In this document: positions 43,108 to 50,609 of the stretch, piece after piece
Layout: the number at the start of each line of letters is the position of its first letter
Numbering within the stretch: the stretch's first letter is position 1
Assembly (NCBI GenBank): GCA_963842505.1
Contig: CAWJGZ010000002.1
Location: 1,240,001 to 1,304,000 of the forward strand
Length of the DNA stretch: 64,000 nucleotides
Reading direction: 5' to 3'
From: PALSA-129 sp963842505
GTDB lineage: Bacteria > Acidobacteriota > Terriglobia > Bryobacterales > Bryobacteraceae
The notes under the pieces: generated by a model
What the model saw: only the letters and a program-made list of their open reading frames with translations
Database searches by the model: none
Told to the model about the DNA's origin: nothing
Translations under genes and position numbers: made by a program

Positions 43108-44037
43108 CTATTTCACGGCCAGCATGCGCTCGAGCGGCAGCAGCGCGCGGCGCATCGTCTCGGCGGACAATTCAACGCGCGGTTGCAGCGTGAGCAGGCA
43201 GTCGCGGAGTTTCTCCAGACTGTTGAGTTTCATATAAGGGCACTCGCTGCAATTGCAGTTTTCGTTGGCCACGAAGTGGAAGCGCTTGGCGGGCGCCATA
43301 CGGGCAAGCGAATACTGGATGCCGCTTTCGGTCATGACGATGAACTCGGCGGCGTTCGACGCGGTGCAGTGCTGGATGATCGCGGAAGTGGAACCGATGA
43401 AATCGGCTATCGCCAGCACCGATTCGGGACACTCGGGGTGGGCTACAACCTCGGCGTCGGGGTATTCGACTTTGGCCTCGGCCACGCGGCGGGCCGGGAA
43501 AGTGGCGTGCACGACGCAGGATCCCTGCCAAATCTGCATGTTTTCGCGGCCGGTTTCGCGGCGCACGTAATTGCCCAGATTGTTATCGGGCAGAAAGAGG
43601 ATCGGTTTCTCCCGCGGAATGGAATTGACGATGCGAACAGCGTTGCGCGAGGTGCAGAGGATATCGCTCTCGGCCTTCACTTCGATGGAGGTATTAATGT
43701 AGCTGACGATGATGTTGTCGGAATGGCGGCGGCGAAATTCGCGAATGGGCCCGACGGGACAACCGTCCACCAGGCTGCAACCAGCCTCGCGATCGGGCAC
43801 CACTACAATGCGATTGGGATTCAGCACCTTGGCGGTTTCGGCCATGAACCAGACGCCGCAGAAAGCGATGACATCGCCGGAGAACTCGCGCGCTTGCCGG
43901 GCCAACTCAAGCGAATCACCCACCACGTCGGCTAATTCCTGAATCTCAGGCTCCTGATAATGGTGCGCCAGAAGAATAGCCTTCCGCTGGCGTTTGAGGT
44001 CGAGAATTTCATCCGTGATGGTCGGTGCGGCAAGCAT
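43108..44037 (-). CDS. nadA: Quinolinate synthase NadA
   Basis: NadA condenses iminoaspartate with dihydroxyacetone phosphate to quinolinate for NAD synthesis, using a [4Fe-4S] cluster. The 309-residue product shows Ala-His-His-Tyr-Gln, Phe-Cys-Gly-Val-Trp-Phe-Met-Ala-Glu-Thr-Ala, Met-Thr-Glu-Ser-Gly and a late Cys-Asn-Cys-Ser-Glu-Cys-Pro-Tyr-Met. Cluster cysteines are present at the three expected places (Phe-Cys-Gly, Val-Val-Ala-His-Pro-Glu-Cys, and the late Cys group). The start at 44037 was chosen because upstream sequence overlaps the divergent gene. Two iron-sulfur enzyme genes (nadA, moaA) are transcribed together. Confidence 0.96.
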   Translation of the reverse strand: MLAAPTITDEILDLKRQRKAILLAHHYQEPEIQELADVVGDSLELARQAREFSGDVIAFCGVWFMAETAKVLNPNRIVVVPDREAGCSLVDGCPVGPIREFRRRHSDNIIVSYINTSIEVKAESDILCTSRNAVRIVNSIPREKPILFLPDNNLGNYVRRETGRENMQIWQGSCVVHATFPARRVAEAKVEYPDAEVVAHPECPESVLAIADFIGSTSAIIQHCTASNAAEFIVMTESGIQYSLARMAPAKRFHFVANENCNCSECPYMKLNSLEKLRDCLLTLQPRVELSAETMRRALLPLERMLAVK

Positions 44038-44095
44038 GGGGGAGATAGTACCTGGCCTTATTTTACCAAAGCCGAAAGAACCATAATGAAAGAGC

Positions 44096-45484
44096 GTGCG
44101 CATTGTGCTGATTTCGACCTACGAACTGGGGCGGCAGCCGTTCGGGCTGGCGTCGCCGGCGGCGTGGCTGCTGGGCGATGGGCATGAGGTGACAGTGGCG
44201 GATGTTTCGTGCAGTCCGATGCCCTGGGCGGCGGTGGAAGAGGCGGATCTGCTGGCATTTTTTCTGCCGATGCACGCGGCCACGCGCCTGTTCCAGAAAT
44301 TGATCGATAAAGTGCGGGCCGCCAATCCGCGCGCCCACCTGTGCGGGTACGGGCTATACGCGCCGCTGAACGATGCGATGCTGCGGCGCTTGGGCGTGCA
44401 GACGATCATCGGCGGTGAGTTCGAGCAGGGATTGAGCGACCTGGCGCGGCGATTGAGCCTTACGCGCGCCGGCGAGCCGCCTTACCAGCAGCCGGAGCCG
44501 CTGATCTCGATGGCGCGGCAGCAATTTCGCGTTCCCGACCGCACCGGACTGCCGGCGCTGGGAGCGTATGCACAACTGGTAGCCGGCGGCGAGACGCAGC
44601 GGGTCGGATACACCGAGGCATCGCGCGGCTGCAAGCATCTGTGCCGCCATTGCCCGGTGGTTCCGGTATATCGCGGGTTGTTCCGCATCGTGCAGCAGGA
44701 TGTAGTGCTGCAGGACATCCGGCAGCAAGTGGCCGTAGGGGCGCAGCACATCACCTTCGGAGACCCGGATTTCTTCAATGGCCCGCGCCATGCGATTCAA
44801 ATCGTCGAGGCGCTGCACCGCGAGTGGCCGGAACTGACTTATGACGTCACCATCAAGGTGGAGCACTTACTGACTCATCGCGAGCTGCTGCCCGTCTTGA
44901 AGGCAACAAATTGTCTGTTCGTGACCAGCGCCGCGGAATCGCTGGACGACGAAGTGCTCGCCAAGCTGTCCAAGGGCCACACGCGGGCGGGATTCGAAGA
45001 AGCCCTGCAACTCATGCGGGCAACCGGCCTGGAGCTCGCGCCTACGTTCATTCCGTTTACACCGTGGACCACGCTGGAAGGCTATCGCGAGTTCCTGCGG
45101 GCGTTAGTGGACTTGGAACTGGCCGAACGGGTGGCGCCGATTCAACTGGCGATCCGGCTGCTGCTGCCGGAAGGCTCCTTGTTGCTGCAACAGCCGGAAA
45201 TGCGGGCGATTATCAAGCCATTCGACACACGCGCTCTCTGCTATCCGTGGCACAACGCCGATGGCCGGCTGGACGTGCTGTGCTGTTCGATCCAGGAATT
45301 GATCAAGCGGCAGGAGCGGCGCAGCAAGAGCCGATGGGAAATCTTCCGGCAGATCTGGGACCTGGCCGAGGCCGGCGAGTTCCCGGTGGACAAGCCGATG
45401 CTCTCACGCGCCACCATCCCATATCTGACGGAACCCTGGTACTGTTGAGCAGAGCCAACCGAAGAGCAGTTGGCTCTTGTGTAG
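44096..45484 (+). CDS. CUAEP-tail radical SAM protein; TGA at 45446 read as selenocysteine
   Basis: A B12-binding-type radical SAM protein. Residues 1-140 form a Rossmann-like domain (Ile-Val-Leu-Ile-Ser-Thr-Tyr-Glu-Leu-Gly); the cluster motif Cys-Lys-His-Leu-Cys-Arg-His-Cys is near residue 182. The conventional frame stops at TGA 45446-45448 after Leu-Thr-Glu-Pro-Trp-Tyr-Cys. Reading TGA as Sec gives Cys-Sec-Ala-Glu-Pro-Thr-Glu-Glu-Gln-Leu-Ala-Leu-Val and a TAG at 45482-45484: Sec451 of 462. I recall an annotated family called CUAEP/CCAEP-tail radical SAM protein, named for exactly this ending, with Cys in place of Sec in some members. A perfect hairpin follows the TGA at once. The GTG start at 44096 is the only one giving the full N-terminal fold. 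Substrate unknown. Confidence 0.85.
45446..45477 (+). promoter_or_regulatory. SECIS-like element (UGA plus hairpin)
   Basis: After the TGA (45446-45448) and two bases comes a perfect 9-bp stem, agagccaac (45451-45459) with gttggctct (45469-45477), and a 9-base loop cgaagagca whose second base is G, as bacterial SECIS hairpins require. There is no T-run after it, which argues against a terminator. The apical loop starts 11 bases after the TGA, slightly nearer than in the best-studied examples. Confidence 0.7.
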
Positions 45485-45552
45485 ATGATCTGTTGAAGCC
45501 GTAACCCCTCTCAAGTTCCGGCCACAAACCGCCGAATGATGTCCAGAAAGGA

Positions 45553-45927
45553 TTGGACAGAATCTTTATGTGGAGTAGGATCGCCATTCGGTGGTGCCGG
45601 ACGATGCATTCCACCATCATGTGGCCGATGAACGGGAAATATGTTTGCCCTCACTGCTTGCGGGAGTACGCCGTCGACTGGCCTGCCGCACCCGCGCACC
45701 CGACCCTTACGTCGAATTTCGGGGTGCGGACTGCTTCCGGTACGCCGGTGTCAATTCCCGAGCCTCGACCGGCGGCGTCTGCGATTGCCCCGGAAGAGAC
45801 GCTGCGGCGGCTCCCACTGAGCGTTGCACGGGCGGCCGCTCCGCGTGTGGAAGCCCCGGCGCCCGCCGCGGCCGGTATTTACGTTGGCGGGTTGGGACAG
45901 CGCGCACAGCCGGTCCCATTCTTCTAG
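45553..45927 (+). CDS. Small zinc-ribbon-like protein, Ala/Pro-rich
   Basis: A protein of up to 124 residues. It begins 68 bp after the read-through end of the radical SAM gene, on the same strand. The recognisable part is Met-Asn-Gly-Lys-Tyr-Val-Cys-Pro-His-Cys-Leu-Arg-Glu-Tyr-Ala-Val, half of a zinc ribbon, followed by an Ala/Pro/Arg-rich, probably disordered tail ending Gly-Gly-Leu-Gly-Gln-Arg-Ala-Gln-Pro-Val-Pro-Phe-Phe. The start is uncertain: TTG 45553 directly abuts AAAGGA, while ATGs at 45568, 45604 and later are possible. Only two Cys of a ribbon are seen, so it may dimerise to bind zinc or bind none. Function unknown. Confidence 0.5.
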   Translation: MDRIFMWSRIAIRWCRTMHSTIMWPMNGKYVCPHCLREYAVDWPAAPAHPTLTSNFGVRTASGTPVSIPEPRPAASAIAPEETLRRLPLSVARAAAPRVEAPAPAAAGIYVGGLGQRAQPVPFF

Positions 45928-46004
45928 GCCGATATCTCCCGCCGTAGGGTGGGGAGGAGTCCTCTGGGCGAACCACTGCCGGGCGCCATACGCCGCCCGG
46001 CGCA

Positions 46005-46415
46005 TCAGATCTTCGCTTTCGGATACCGCGCTTTCATCCACTCCACGAATTCCTCCGGCGCCGCCATCGTCGAGAGCCTTCCCTGCCGCACAAGCGCCCA
46101 GTCGTCGAACTTTTTCGACTGCTTGATTTCGGCCAGCGTGGTGGGCGGCTCCAGGCGTCCCGCAAACTCCAGATCGACTACCGCCGACTTCGGGTTCTTG
46201 GGGTCGTCGCGCGGCTCCGACCGTACAGTCGCCAGACCCACCACCCCGGAAACGCCGCCGCTGTGATAAACGAAGATGCGGTCGCCCGGACGCATCTCGC
46301 GGATGGAGCGGACGGCTTGCGGGTTGGTGACACCGTCCCAGGAGGTCTTCGCTTCGCGTTCCAGATCGTCGATGGAATAGGTCTCGGGGTCGGTCTTCGC
46401 CAGAAAGTATTTCAT
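46005..46415 (-). CDS. EVE-domain protein
   Basis: A 136-residue EVE protein (thymocyte nuclear protein 1 family), a PUA-like fold that binds modified bases in DNA or RNA. The ATG at 46415 has GAGGAGGG just upstream and begins the family sequence Met-Lys-Tyr-Phe-Leu-Ala-Lys-Thr-Asp-Pro-Glu-Thr-Tyr-Ser. Further signs are Trp-Asp-Gly-Val-Thr-Asn-Pro-Gln-Ala, Arg-Pro-Gly-Asp-Arg-Ile-Phe-Val-Tyr-His-Ser and Gly-Val-Val-Gly-Leu-Ala. Full length for the family. It is divergent from the TMTC-like gene, 26 bp apart. No restriction or modification gene is adjacent. Confidence 0.93.
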   Translation of the reverse strand: MKYFLAKTDPETYSIDDLEREAKTSWDGVTNPQAVRSIREMRPGDRIFVYHSGGVSGVVGLATVRSEPRDDPKNPKSAVVDLEFAGRLEPPTTLAEIKQSKKFDDWALVRQGRLSTMAAPEEFVEWMKARYPKAKI

Positions 46416-46441
46416 CGGCCCTCCTCTCTCATTATGGGATA

Positions 46442-48499
46442 ATGACGGGTTTGAAACCGTCACAGGGTCGTCAAAGTGCGTCTGTCCCCTTTTCGAAGGG
46501 GAAAGCGCGGGCGGGGCTGGTGGCGCTGGCGCTGGCGGCATACGCCGGTTCTTTTGGGCTGGGACTGGCGCAGGATTCCAAGGTAATTGTCGCGCAGGAT
46601 GCCCGCATCCGCGAAGTCACGGCCGACAATATCAAGCTGATCCTTACTAAGAATTATTGGTGGCCTAAGACCGGCGACGGGTTGTACCGGCCAGTCACCA
46701 CGCTGTCACTTCTGTTTAACAGCGCGGTGTTGGGCAACGGCACGAACCCGGCGGGATATCACGCGGTCAATTTCCTGCTGCACTCGATCAACATCTGCCT
46801 GGTCTTTGAACTGGCGCTGCTGCTGTTCCGGGCCATCCAGCCGGCTTTCTTCGCGGCCGCGCTCTGGGCGGTCCATCCCATCTGCACCGAAAGCGTCACT
46901 GGAATCGTGGGCCGCGCCGACCTGTTGGCAGCCATGGCGGTGCTGGGCGGGTTGCTGCTCTACGCGCGCACCGCTTCGTTTGAAGGCCGGCGCCGCTACT
47001 GGGTCGCCGCGGCTCTCTTCGTCATCTCGACTGGTGGCGTTTTTTCCAAAGAGAGCGCCGCCGTGCTGCTGGGCCTCATGCTGCTTTGGGACCTCAGCTT
47101 CGCCGAAGGCAAGCCGCGCTTACTCGGGCGGTGGCCCGCCTACGCGGCCGTCGGGGCGTCACTGGTGGTCCTCGCCTGGTCACGCCACGCAGTTCTCGGC
47201 CCGCTGCCCGTGCCGCAGCCGGTCTATGTGGATAATCCCATCCTGGGCGCCGATTATCTTACCGCGCGGTTCACCGCCATCAAGGTGATCGGGCTGGACC
47301 TTTGGCTTCTGCTCTTTCCGCTGCGCCTCTCGTGCGATCGTTCCTACAACCAGGTCCCACTGGCCGTCTGGTCCGATCCCTGGGCTTGGATAGCGCTGCT
47401 GGTAGTGGTTGCGATTCTGGCGCTGGCCTTCGTGCGGTACCGCCGTGACCGCCTCACCTTCTGGCTGGCCGGCTCCTTTGCCATCGCCCTGCTGCCCACC
47501 GCCAACCTGCTCTTTCCCATCGGCGCCCTCATGGCCGAACGCTTTCTGTACCTGCCCTCCGTCGCTTTCGCCATCGCGCTGGTGGCGTTGCTCGGCCGTC
47601 TGAAGAGACCGCGTCACACCGCCGTCGTGGTCGCCATCCTGGCCGTCCTGTATGCGGGCCGCACTTTCGCTCGGAATCCCGCGTGGAATAACGATCTGAC
47701 GCTCGCATCCACCGACGTTCAGACCACGCCTGAAAGTTTCCGCTTGCACGACATGCTCGCCAAAGCCCTGTTCGACGAGGACGCGCGCCGCAACATCGAC
47801 GGCAGCATCCAGGAAGAAGAAAAATCGTGGGCGATTCTTTCGCCGCTCCCGCCCGCGCGCTCGTCCGAGTTTCCGCCCACGTTTCTGGGCATCTATTACG
47901 CCGCCAAGGCCGATCTTGACCCGGCGCGGAGCCGTGCCTGGTATGAGAAATCACGCGCCGTGCTGGAGAAGGCCCGCGAGATTTCCCAGGCTGCGGAGAA
48001 GACCTATGACGGCCTTCAGCGTGCGCGCGGAGCCGCTCCGACGGAACGCGTCGGCTTCCAGCAGTTGTACTTCAACCTGGCCAACGCCTGCCTCAACCTG
48101 GGCCGCTACCAGGAGGCCATCGACGCTTTGCGCTATGGCAGGGGCCTGAACCCGGCGGCGCTCGAAGCCTACGACGGCCTGCAGGTGGCTTACGCCGCCT
48201 CCGGCAATTTCCGCATGGCGGCTGTGTCCTTAGAAGAGAAAGCCCAGGTGGATGGCTTTCAACCCGCTACCGTGGCCGCCATCCGCGCAGCCTATGAGAA
48301 GGTTCCCGACGGCTCCTGCGCCTTCATGCAGCACGGCACAGCCTGGGAACTGAACATGAGCTGCCCGGTCGTGGAGAACGATCTTTGCATAGCGTGGCCG
48401 GATTTGGCGGGAGCCTATGACGAGGCGAGGCAGCCAGCGCGGGCACGAGAGTTGAGGGATCAAGCGGTGGGGCGATATGGCTGCTCGGCGACCCTTTAG
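46442..48499 (+). CDS. TMTC-like multi-pass membrane protein with TPR-like C-terminus
   Basis: A 685-residue protein. About residues 20-400 hold around ten hydrophobic helices. The first periplasmic loop contains Tyr-Arg-Pro-Val-Thr-Thr-Leu-Ser-Leu-Leu, and a later one has Gly-Tyr-His-Ala-Val-Asn-Phe-Leu-Leu-His and Gly-Ile-Val-Gly-Arg-Ala-Asp-Leu-Leu-Ala, typical of TMTC proteins and related GT-C glycosyltransferases. The C-terminal 250 residues are helical and TPR-like (Asn-Leu-Gly-Arg-Tyr-Gln-Glu-Ala-Ile-Asp-Ala-Leu-Arg-Tyr). A protein O-glycosylation role is plausible by analogy only. The first ATG is at 46442; a hairpin with a TTCG loop (46486-46501) lies 44 bases in, so a start nearer the first helix is possible. 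Confidence 0.82.
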   Translation: MTGLKPSQGRQSASVPFSKGKARAGLVALALAAYAGSFGLGLAQDSKVIVAQDARIREVTADNIKLILTKNYWWPKTGDGLYRPVTTLSLLFNSAVLGNGTNPAGYHAVNFLLHSINICLVFELALLLFRAIQPAFFAAALWAVHPICTESVTGIVGRADLLAAMAVLGGLLLYARTASFEGRRRYWVAAALFVISTGGVFSKESAAVLLGLMLLWDLSFAEGKPRLLGRWPAYAAVGASLVVLAWSRHAVLGPLPVPQPVYVDNPILGADYLTARFTAIKVIGLDLWLLLFPLRLSCDRSYNQVPLAVWSDPWAWIALLVVVAILALAFVRYRRDRLTFWLAGSFAIALLPTANLLFPIGALMAERFLYLPSVAFAIALVALLGRLKRPRHTAVVVAILAVLYAGRTFARNPAWNNDLTLASTDVQTTPESFRLHDMLAKALFDEDARRNIDGSIQEEEKSWAILSPLPPARSSEFPPTFLGIYYAAKADLDPARSRAWYEKSRAVLEKAREISQAAEKTYDGLQRARGAAPTERVGFQQLYFNLANACLNLGRYQEAIDALRYGRGLNPAALEAYDGLQVAYAASGNFRMAAVSLEEKAQVDGFQPATVAAIRAAYEKVPDGSCAFMQHGTAWELNMSCPVVENDLCIAWPDLAGAYDEARQPARARELRDQAVGRYGCSATL
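46486..46501. repeat. TTCG-loop hairpin near a gene start
   Basis: cccctt-ttcg-aagggg is a perfect 6-bp stem closed by TTCG, a very stable RNA loop sequence. It is in the first codons of the TMTC-like gene if the ATG at 46442 is used, or in its leader if a later start is used. Confidence 0.6.
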
Positions 48500-48503
48500 T
48501 GTA

Positions 48504-48528
48504 GCGCGGCTCCCGATCGGAGCCGCGC
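48504..48528. terminator. Bidirectional terminator-like hairpin between convergent genes
   Basis: gcgcggctcc and ggagccgcgc pair perfectly (10 bp) around cgatc. It lies 5 bp after the TMTC-like stop and 13 bp after the stop of the opposing propeller gene, so it can end transcription from both sides. There is no long T-run on either side. Confidence 0.65.
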
Positions 48529-48541
48529 ATCAGGGCAGAGA

Positions 48542-49606
48542 CTACTTACCAACCACAACAATTGAGAAGGAATCGGGCAGCATGGGCGCGCGCGGTCCGC
48601 GGCCACCCTTCTTTTGGGCATTCGGGGGAACGTCGGCGGGCGGAGCCGGCGGCGGGCCGTACTCGGCGGTGATCAGCAGCACGTGATTGGTCTTGGTATC
48701 CATCGTCAGCGTCTTGGCGCCGCGCATGGTCGGCACGTTCTGCTCGACCACAAAGCTGGTCGGGCTGTTTTCCTTGATGACCGTGAGGGTGCCATCGCTA
48801 TTCGAGCTGAAGGCCTCCAGGGTGTTGGGATTGAAGGTAGCGCCATCGGTCCCCTGGCCAATCGGCAGGACATCCAGGATCTTGCCGGTATCGGAATTGA
48901 GAATCACCATGGTGGCCGGCTGGTGGCAAGAGGCGAACAGGATGTGATTCTTGACGTCGAAGGCCAGGCCGCCGGGTCCGCCGCCTTTTCCTTCGAGAGC
49001 ATAAGTGCCGGTGACCTTGAGCGCCTTGGTGTCTACGACGGCGATCTTATCCATGTCTTCGAGATCGACATACATGTGGCCACTGCCGTCGGTGACGGCC
49101 TGCTCCGGCGCTCCCCCCAGGTCCAGCGTGCCGACGATGGAGCCATCCTTGGTGTCGATGATGGTGGCGTTGGGGGCGCGATGACTGAAGACCCAGACGC
49201 GCTGGTTGAAGCCATCGAACAGAATGCCGTCAGGGCCACCCTGAACCTCGATGGTCTTGATGAGCGCGAGGGTCTTGGTATCCCACATAGCGACCGGGCT
49301 GCTGCTGGCGAAGCCGTGGCCGGACTTGGGATCGACCGCAGCGCCGCGGGCATTGGTCTTCGGAATCTCGCCGACCGGCTCCTGGGTGTCCAGGTTATAG
49401 ACTGAAACTCGCGCGTTAGCGCCGGTACGCGGAACATACAACCGGCGGCCCTCGACGTCGGCATACACATAATCAAAACCGCCGTCGCCGCCGACTTTGG
49501 CGGTCTTAACGACTTTGTAAGGTCCCGTTGCGGGGGCCTGTTGGGCAAGAGCGATGATCGCCAGCGTCGCGATCACGATAAACACCACAAAGCAAATTCG
49601 TCGCAT
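48542..49606 (-). CDS. Secreted YncE-like beta-propeller protein (second)
   Basis: A 354-residue exported beta-propeller of the YncE / 40-residue-repeat type. A signal peptide (Val-Val-Phe-Ile-Val-Ile-Ala-Thr-Leu-Ala) is followed by about seven blade repeats with Asp-Gly-Gly-Phe-Asp-Tyr-Val, Ile-Asp-Thr-Lys and Gly-Gly-Pro-Asp-Gly segments, then a Pro/Gly-rich segment and a C-terminal tail Pro-Asp-Ser-Phe-Ser-Ile-Val-Val-Val-Gly-Lys. That tail is shared almost exactly with the preceding gene's product (Pro-Asp-Ser-Phe-His-Val-Leu-Ile-Val-Gly-Lys), so the two arose by duplication. Likely a periplasmic binding or scaffold protein. Last gene of the efflux operon. Confidence 0.85.
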   Translation of the reverse strand: MRRICFVVFIVIATLAIIALAQQAPATGPYKVVKTAKVGGDGGFDYVYADVEGRRLYVPRTGANARVSVYNLDTQEPVGEIPKTNARGAAVDPKSGHGFASSSPVAMWDTKTLALIKTIEVQGGPDGILFDGFNQRVWVFSHRAPNATIIDTKDGSIVGTLDLGGAPEQAVTDGSGHMYVDLEDMDKIAVVDTKALKVTGTYALEGKGGGPGGLAFDVKNHILFASCHQPATMVILNSDTGKILDVLPIGQGTDGATFNPNTLEAFSSNSDGTLTVIKENSPTSFVVEQNVPTMRGAKTLTMDTKTNHVLLITAEYGPPPAPPADVPPNAQKKGGRGPRAPMLPDSFSIVVVGK

Positions 49607-49616
49607 CAGTCTCTCC

Positions 49617-50609
49617 TTACTTCCCGACTATCAGGACATGAAAACTATCGGGCACGGCTTGCGGCCGGCCCTTCTGACCCGCGGGCGCGGCGGCAAAATC
49701 GGCGCCGAGCAGATAAACGCGGTGTAACTTTTCGTCGACGGTCATGGTGCGCGCGCGGAGTTCGGTCGGGACCGAGTCTACCGCGCTGTACTTGCCGTTG
49801 ACAAGCTTCACGATGGTCAGAGTGCCGTCGCCGCCATTGGAACTGAAGGCGAGGCCGAGCGTGGAGTCAAAACCCGCGGCGTCGGGACCGGAACCGACCG
49901 CCGGAGTGGCGATCACCTTGCCGCTCGGGATGTCGACCACCGCCATCATCTTGTTGTCGCAAACCGAGAATAGCTTCTTGTTTTTGACATCGATGGCCAG
50001 TCCGGACGGACTTTCACAAGGCGCCAGCGAAATGTGACGAGTGACAGCGGGCTTGGCAGCGTCGATTTCAAGAATCTCGGAGGATTCTTCGAGATTCACG
50101 TAGACCTTGCCGGCGCCGTCGGCCTGACAGAATTCGGGAGCCGGCCCAAGCGGGAAGCTCTTAATCACTTCGCCGGTTTTGGCGTCGATCGCCGTCGCAT
50201 CGTTGCCGTTGTGGTTCATGGCGAAGACTCGCTTCGTCCTGGACTCGTAGCAGACGGCATCGGGATTCTTACCCGCAGCGGGTTCGCCGGTCTTCGCCAG
50301 CGACTTGAGGTCGAAAATCGTTACGCTGTTCGATCCTCCGTTAGTGATGAAACCCTTGTTGAGGTCTGCCGCGATGGCGATGCCGTGAACGCCGTGGAGT
50401 TGAGAAATGGACCCGACCACTTTTCCGGCGTCGGGATCGACGACTTCGACGCTGGTGTTATGGGACACATAGAGGCGGCGATTTACGCCATCCATGGCCA
50501 CGTAATCCCAGCGGCCTTCGCCGCCAATCTTGATCTTACTAATTATCTTGTAACCTTCGGCGGCCCAAACAGCGGCGGCCAACAGAACTAACGTCAGAAT
50601 CTTCTTCAT
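49617..50609 (-). CDS. Secreted YncE-like beta-propeller protein (first)
   Basis: A 330-residue exported propeller with a signal peptide (Lys-Lys-Ile-Leu-Thr-Leu-Val-Leu-Leu-Ala-Ala-Ala). Blade repeats include Gly-Arg-Trp-Asp-Tyr-Val, Arg-Arg-Leu-Tyr-Val-Ser-His, Val-Val-Asp-Pro-Asp-Ala-Gly-Lys and Gly-Val-His-Gly-Ile-Ala-Ile. Its ATG overlaps the stop of the RND pump gene (ATGA), so translation is coupled to the efflux operon. No enzyme motif is visible. With its paralogue downstream it may bind the pump substrate or hold the complex together in the periplasm; this is inference from position. Confidence 0.87.
   Translation of the reverse strand: MKKILTLVLLAAAVWAAEGYKIISKIKIGGEGRWDYVAMDGVNRRLYVSHNTSVEVVDPDAGKVVGSISQLHGVHGIAIAADLNKGFITNGGSNSVTIFDLKSLAKTGEPAAGKNPDAVCYESRTKRVFAMNHNGNDATAIDAKTGEVIKSFPLGPAPEFCQADGAGKVYVNLEESSEILEIDAAKPAVTRHISLAPCESPSGLAIDVKNKKLFSVCDNKMMAVVDIPSGKVIATPAVGSGPDAAGFDSTLGLAFSSNGGDGTLTIVKLVNGKYSAVDSVPTELRARTMTVDEKLHRVYLLGADFAAAPAGQKGRPQAVPDSFHVLIVGK

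Noticed and set aside
45451..45477. Hairpin read as a rho-independent terminator
   Set aside because: It has only moderate GC and no T-run, and it overlaps an in-frame Ala-Glu-Pro tail. A SECIS role explains more.
46005..46415. EVE-domain protein as part of an anti-phage or restriction system
   Set aside because: No nuclease, methyltransferase or other defence gene is adjacent; EVE proteins are also common as solitary genes.
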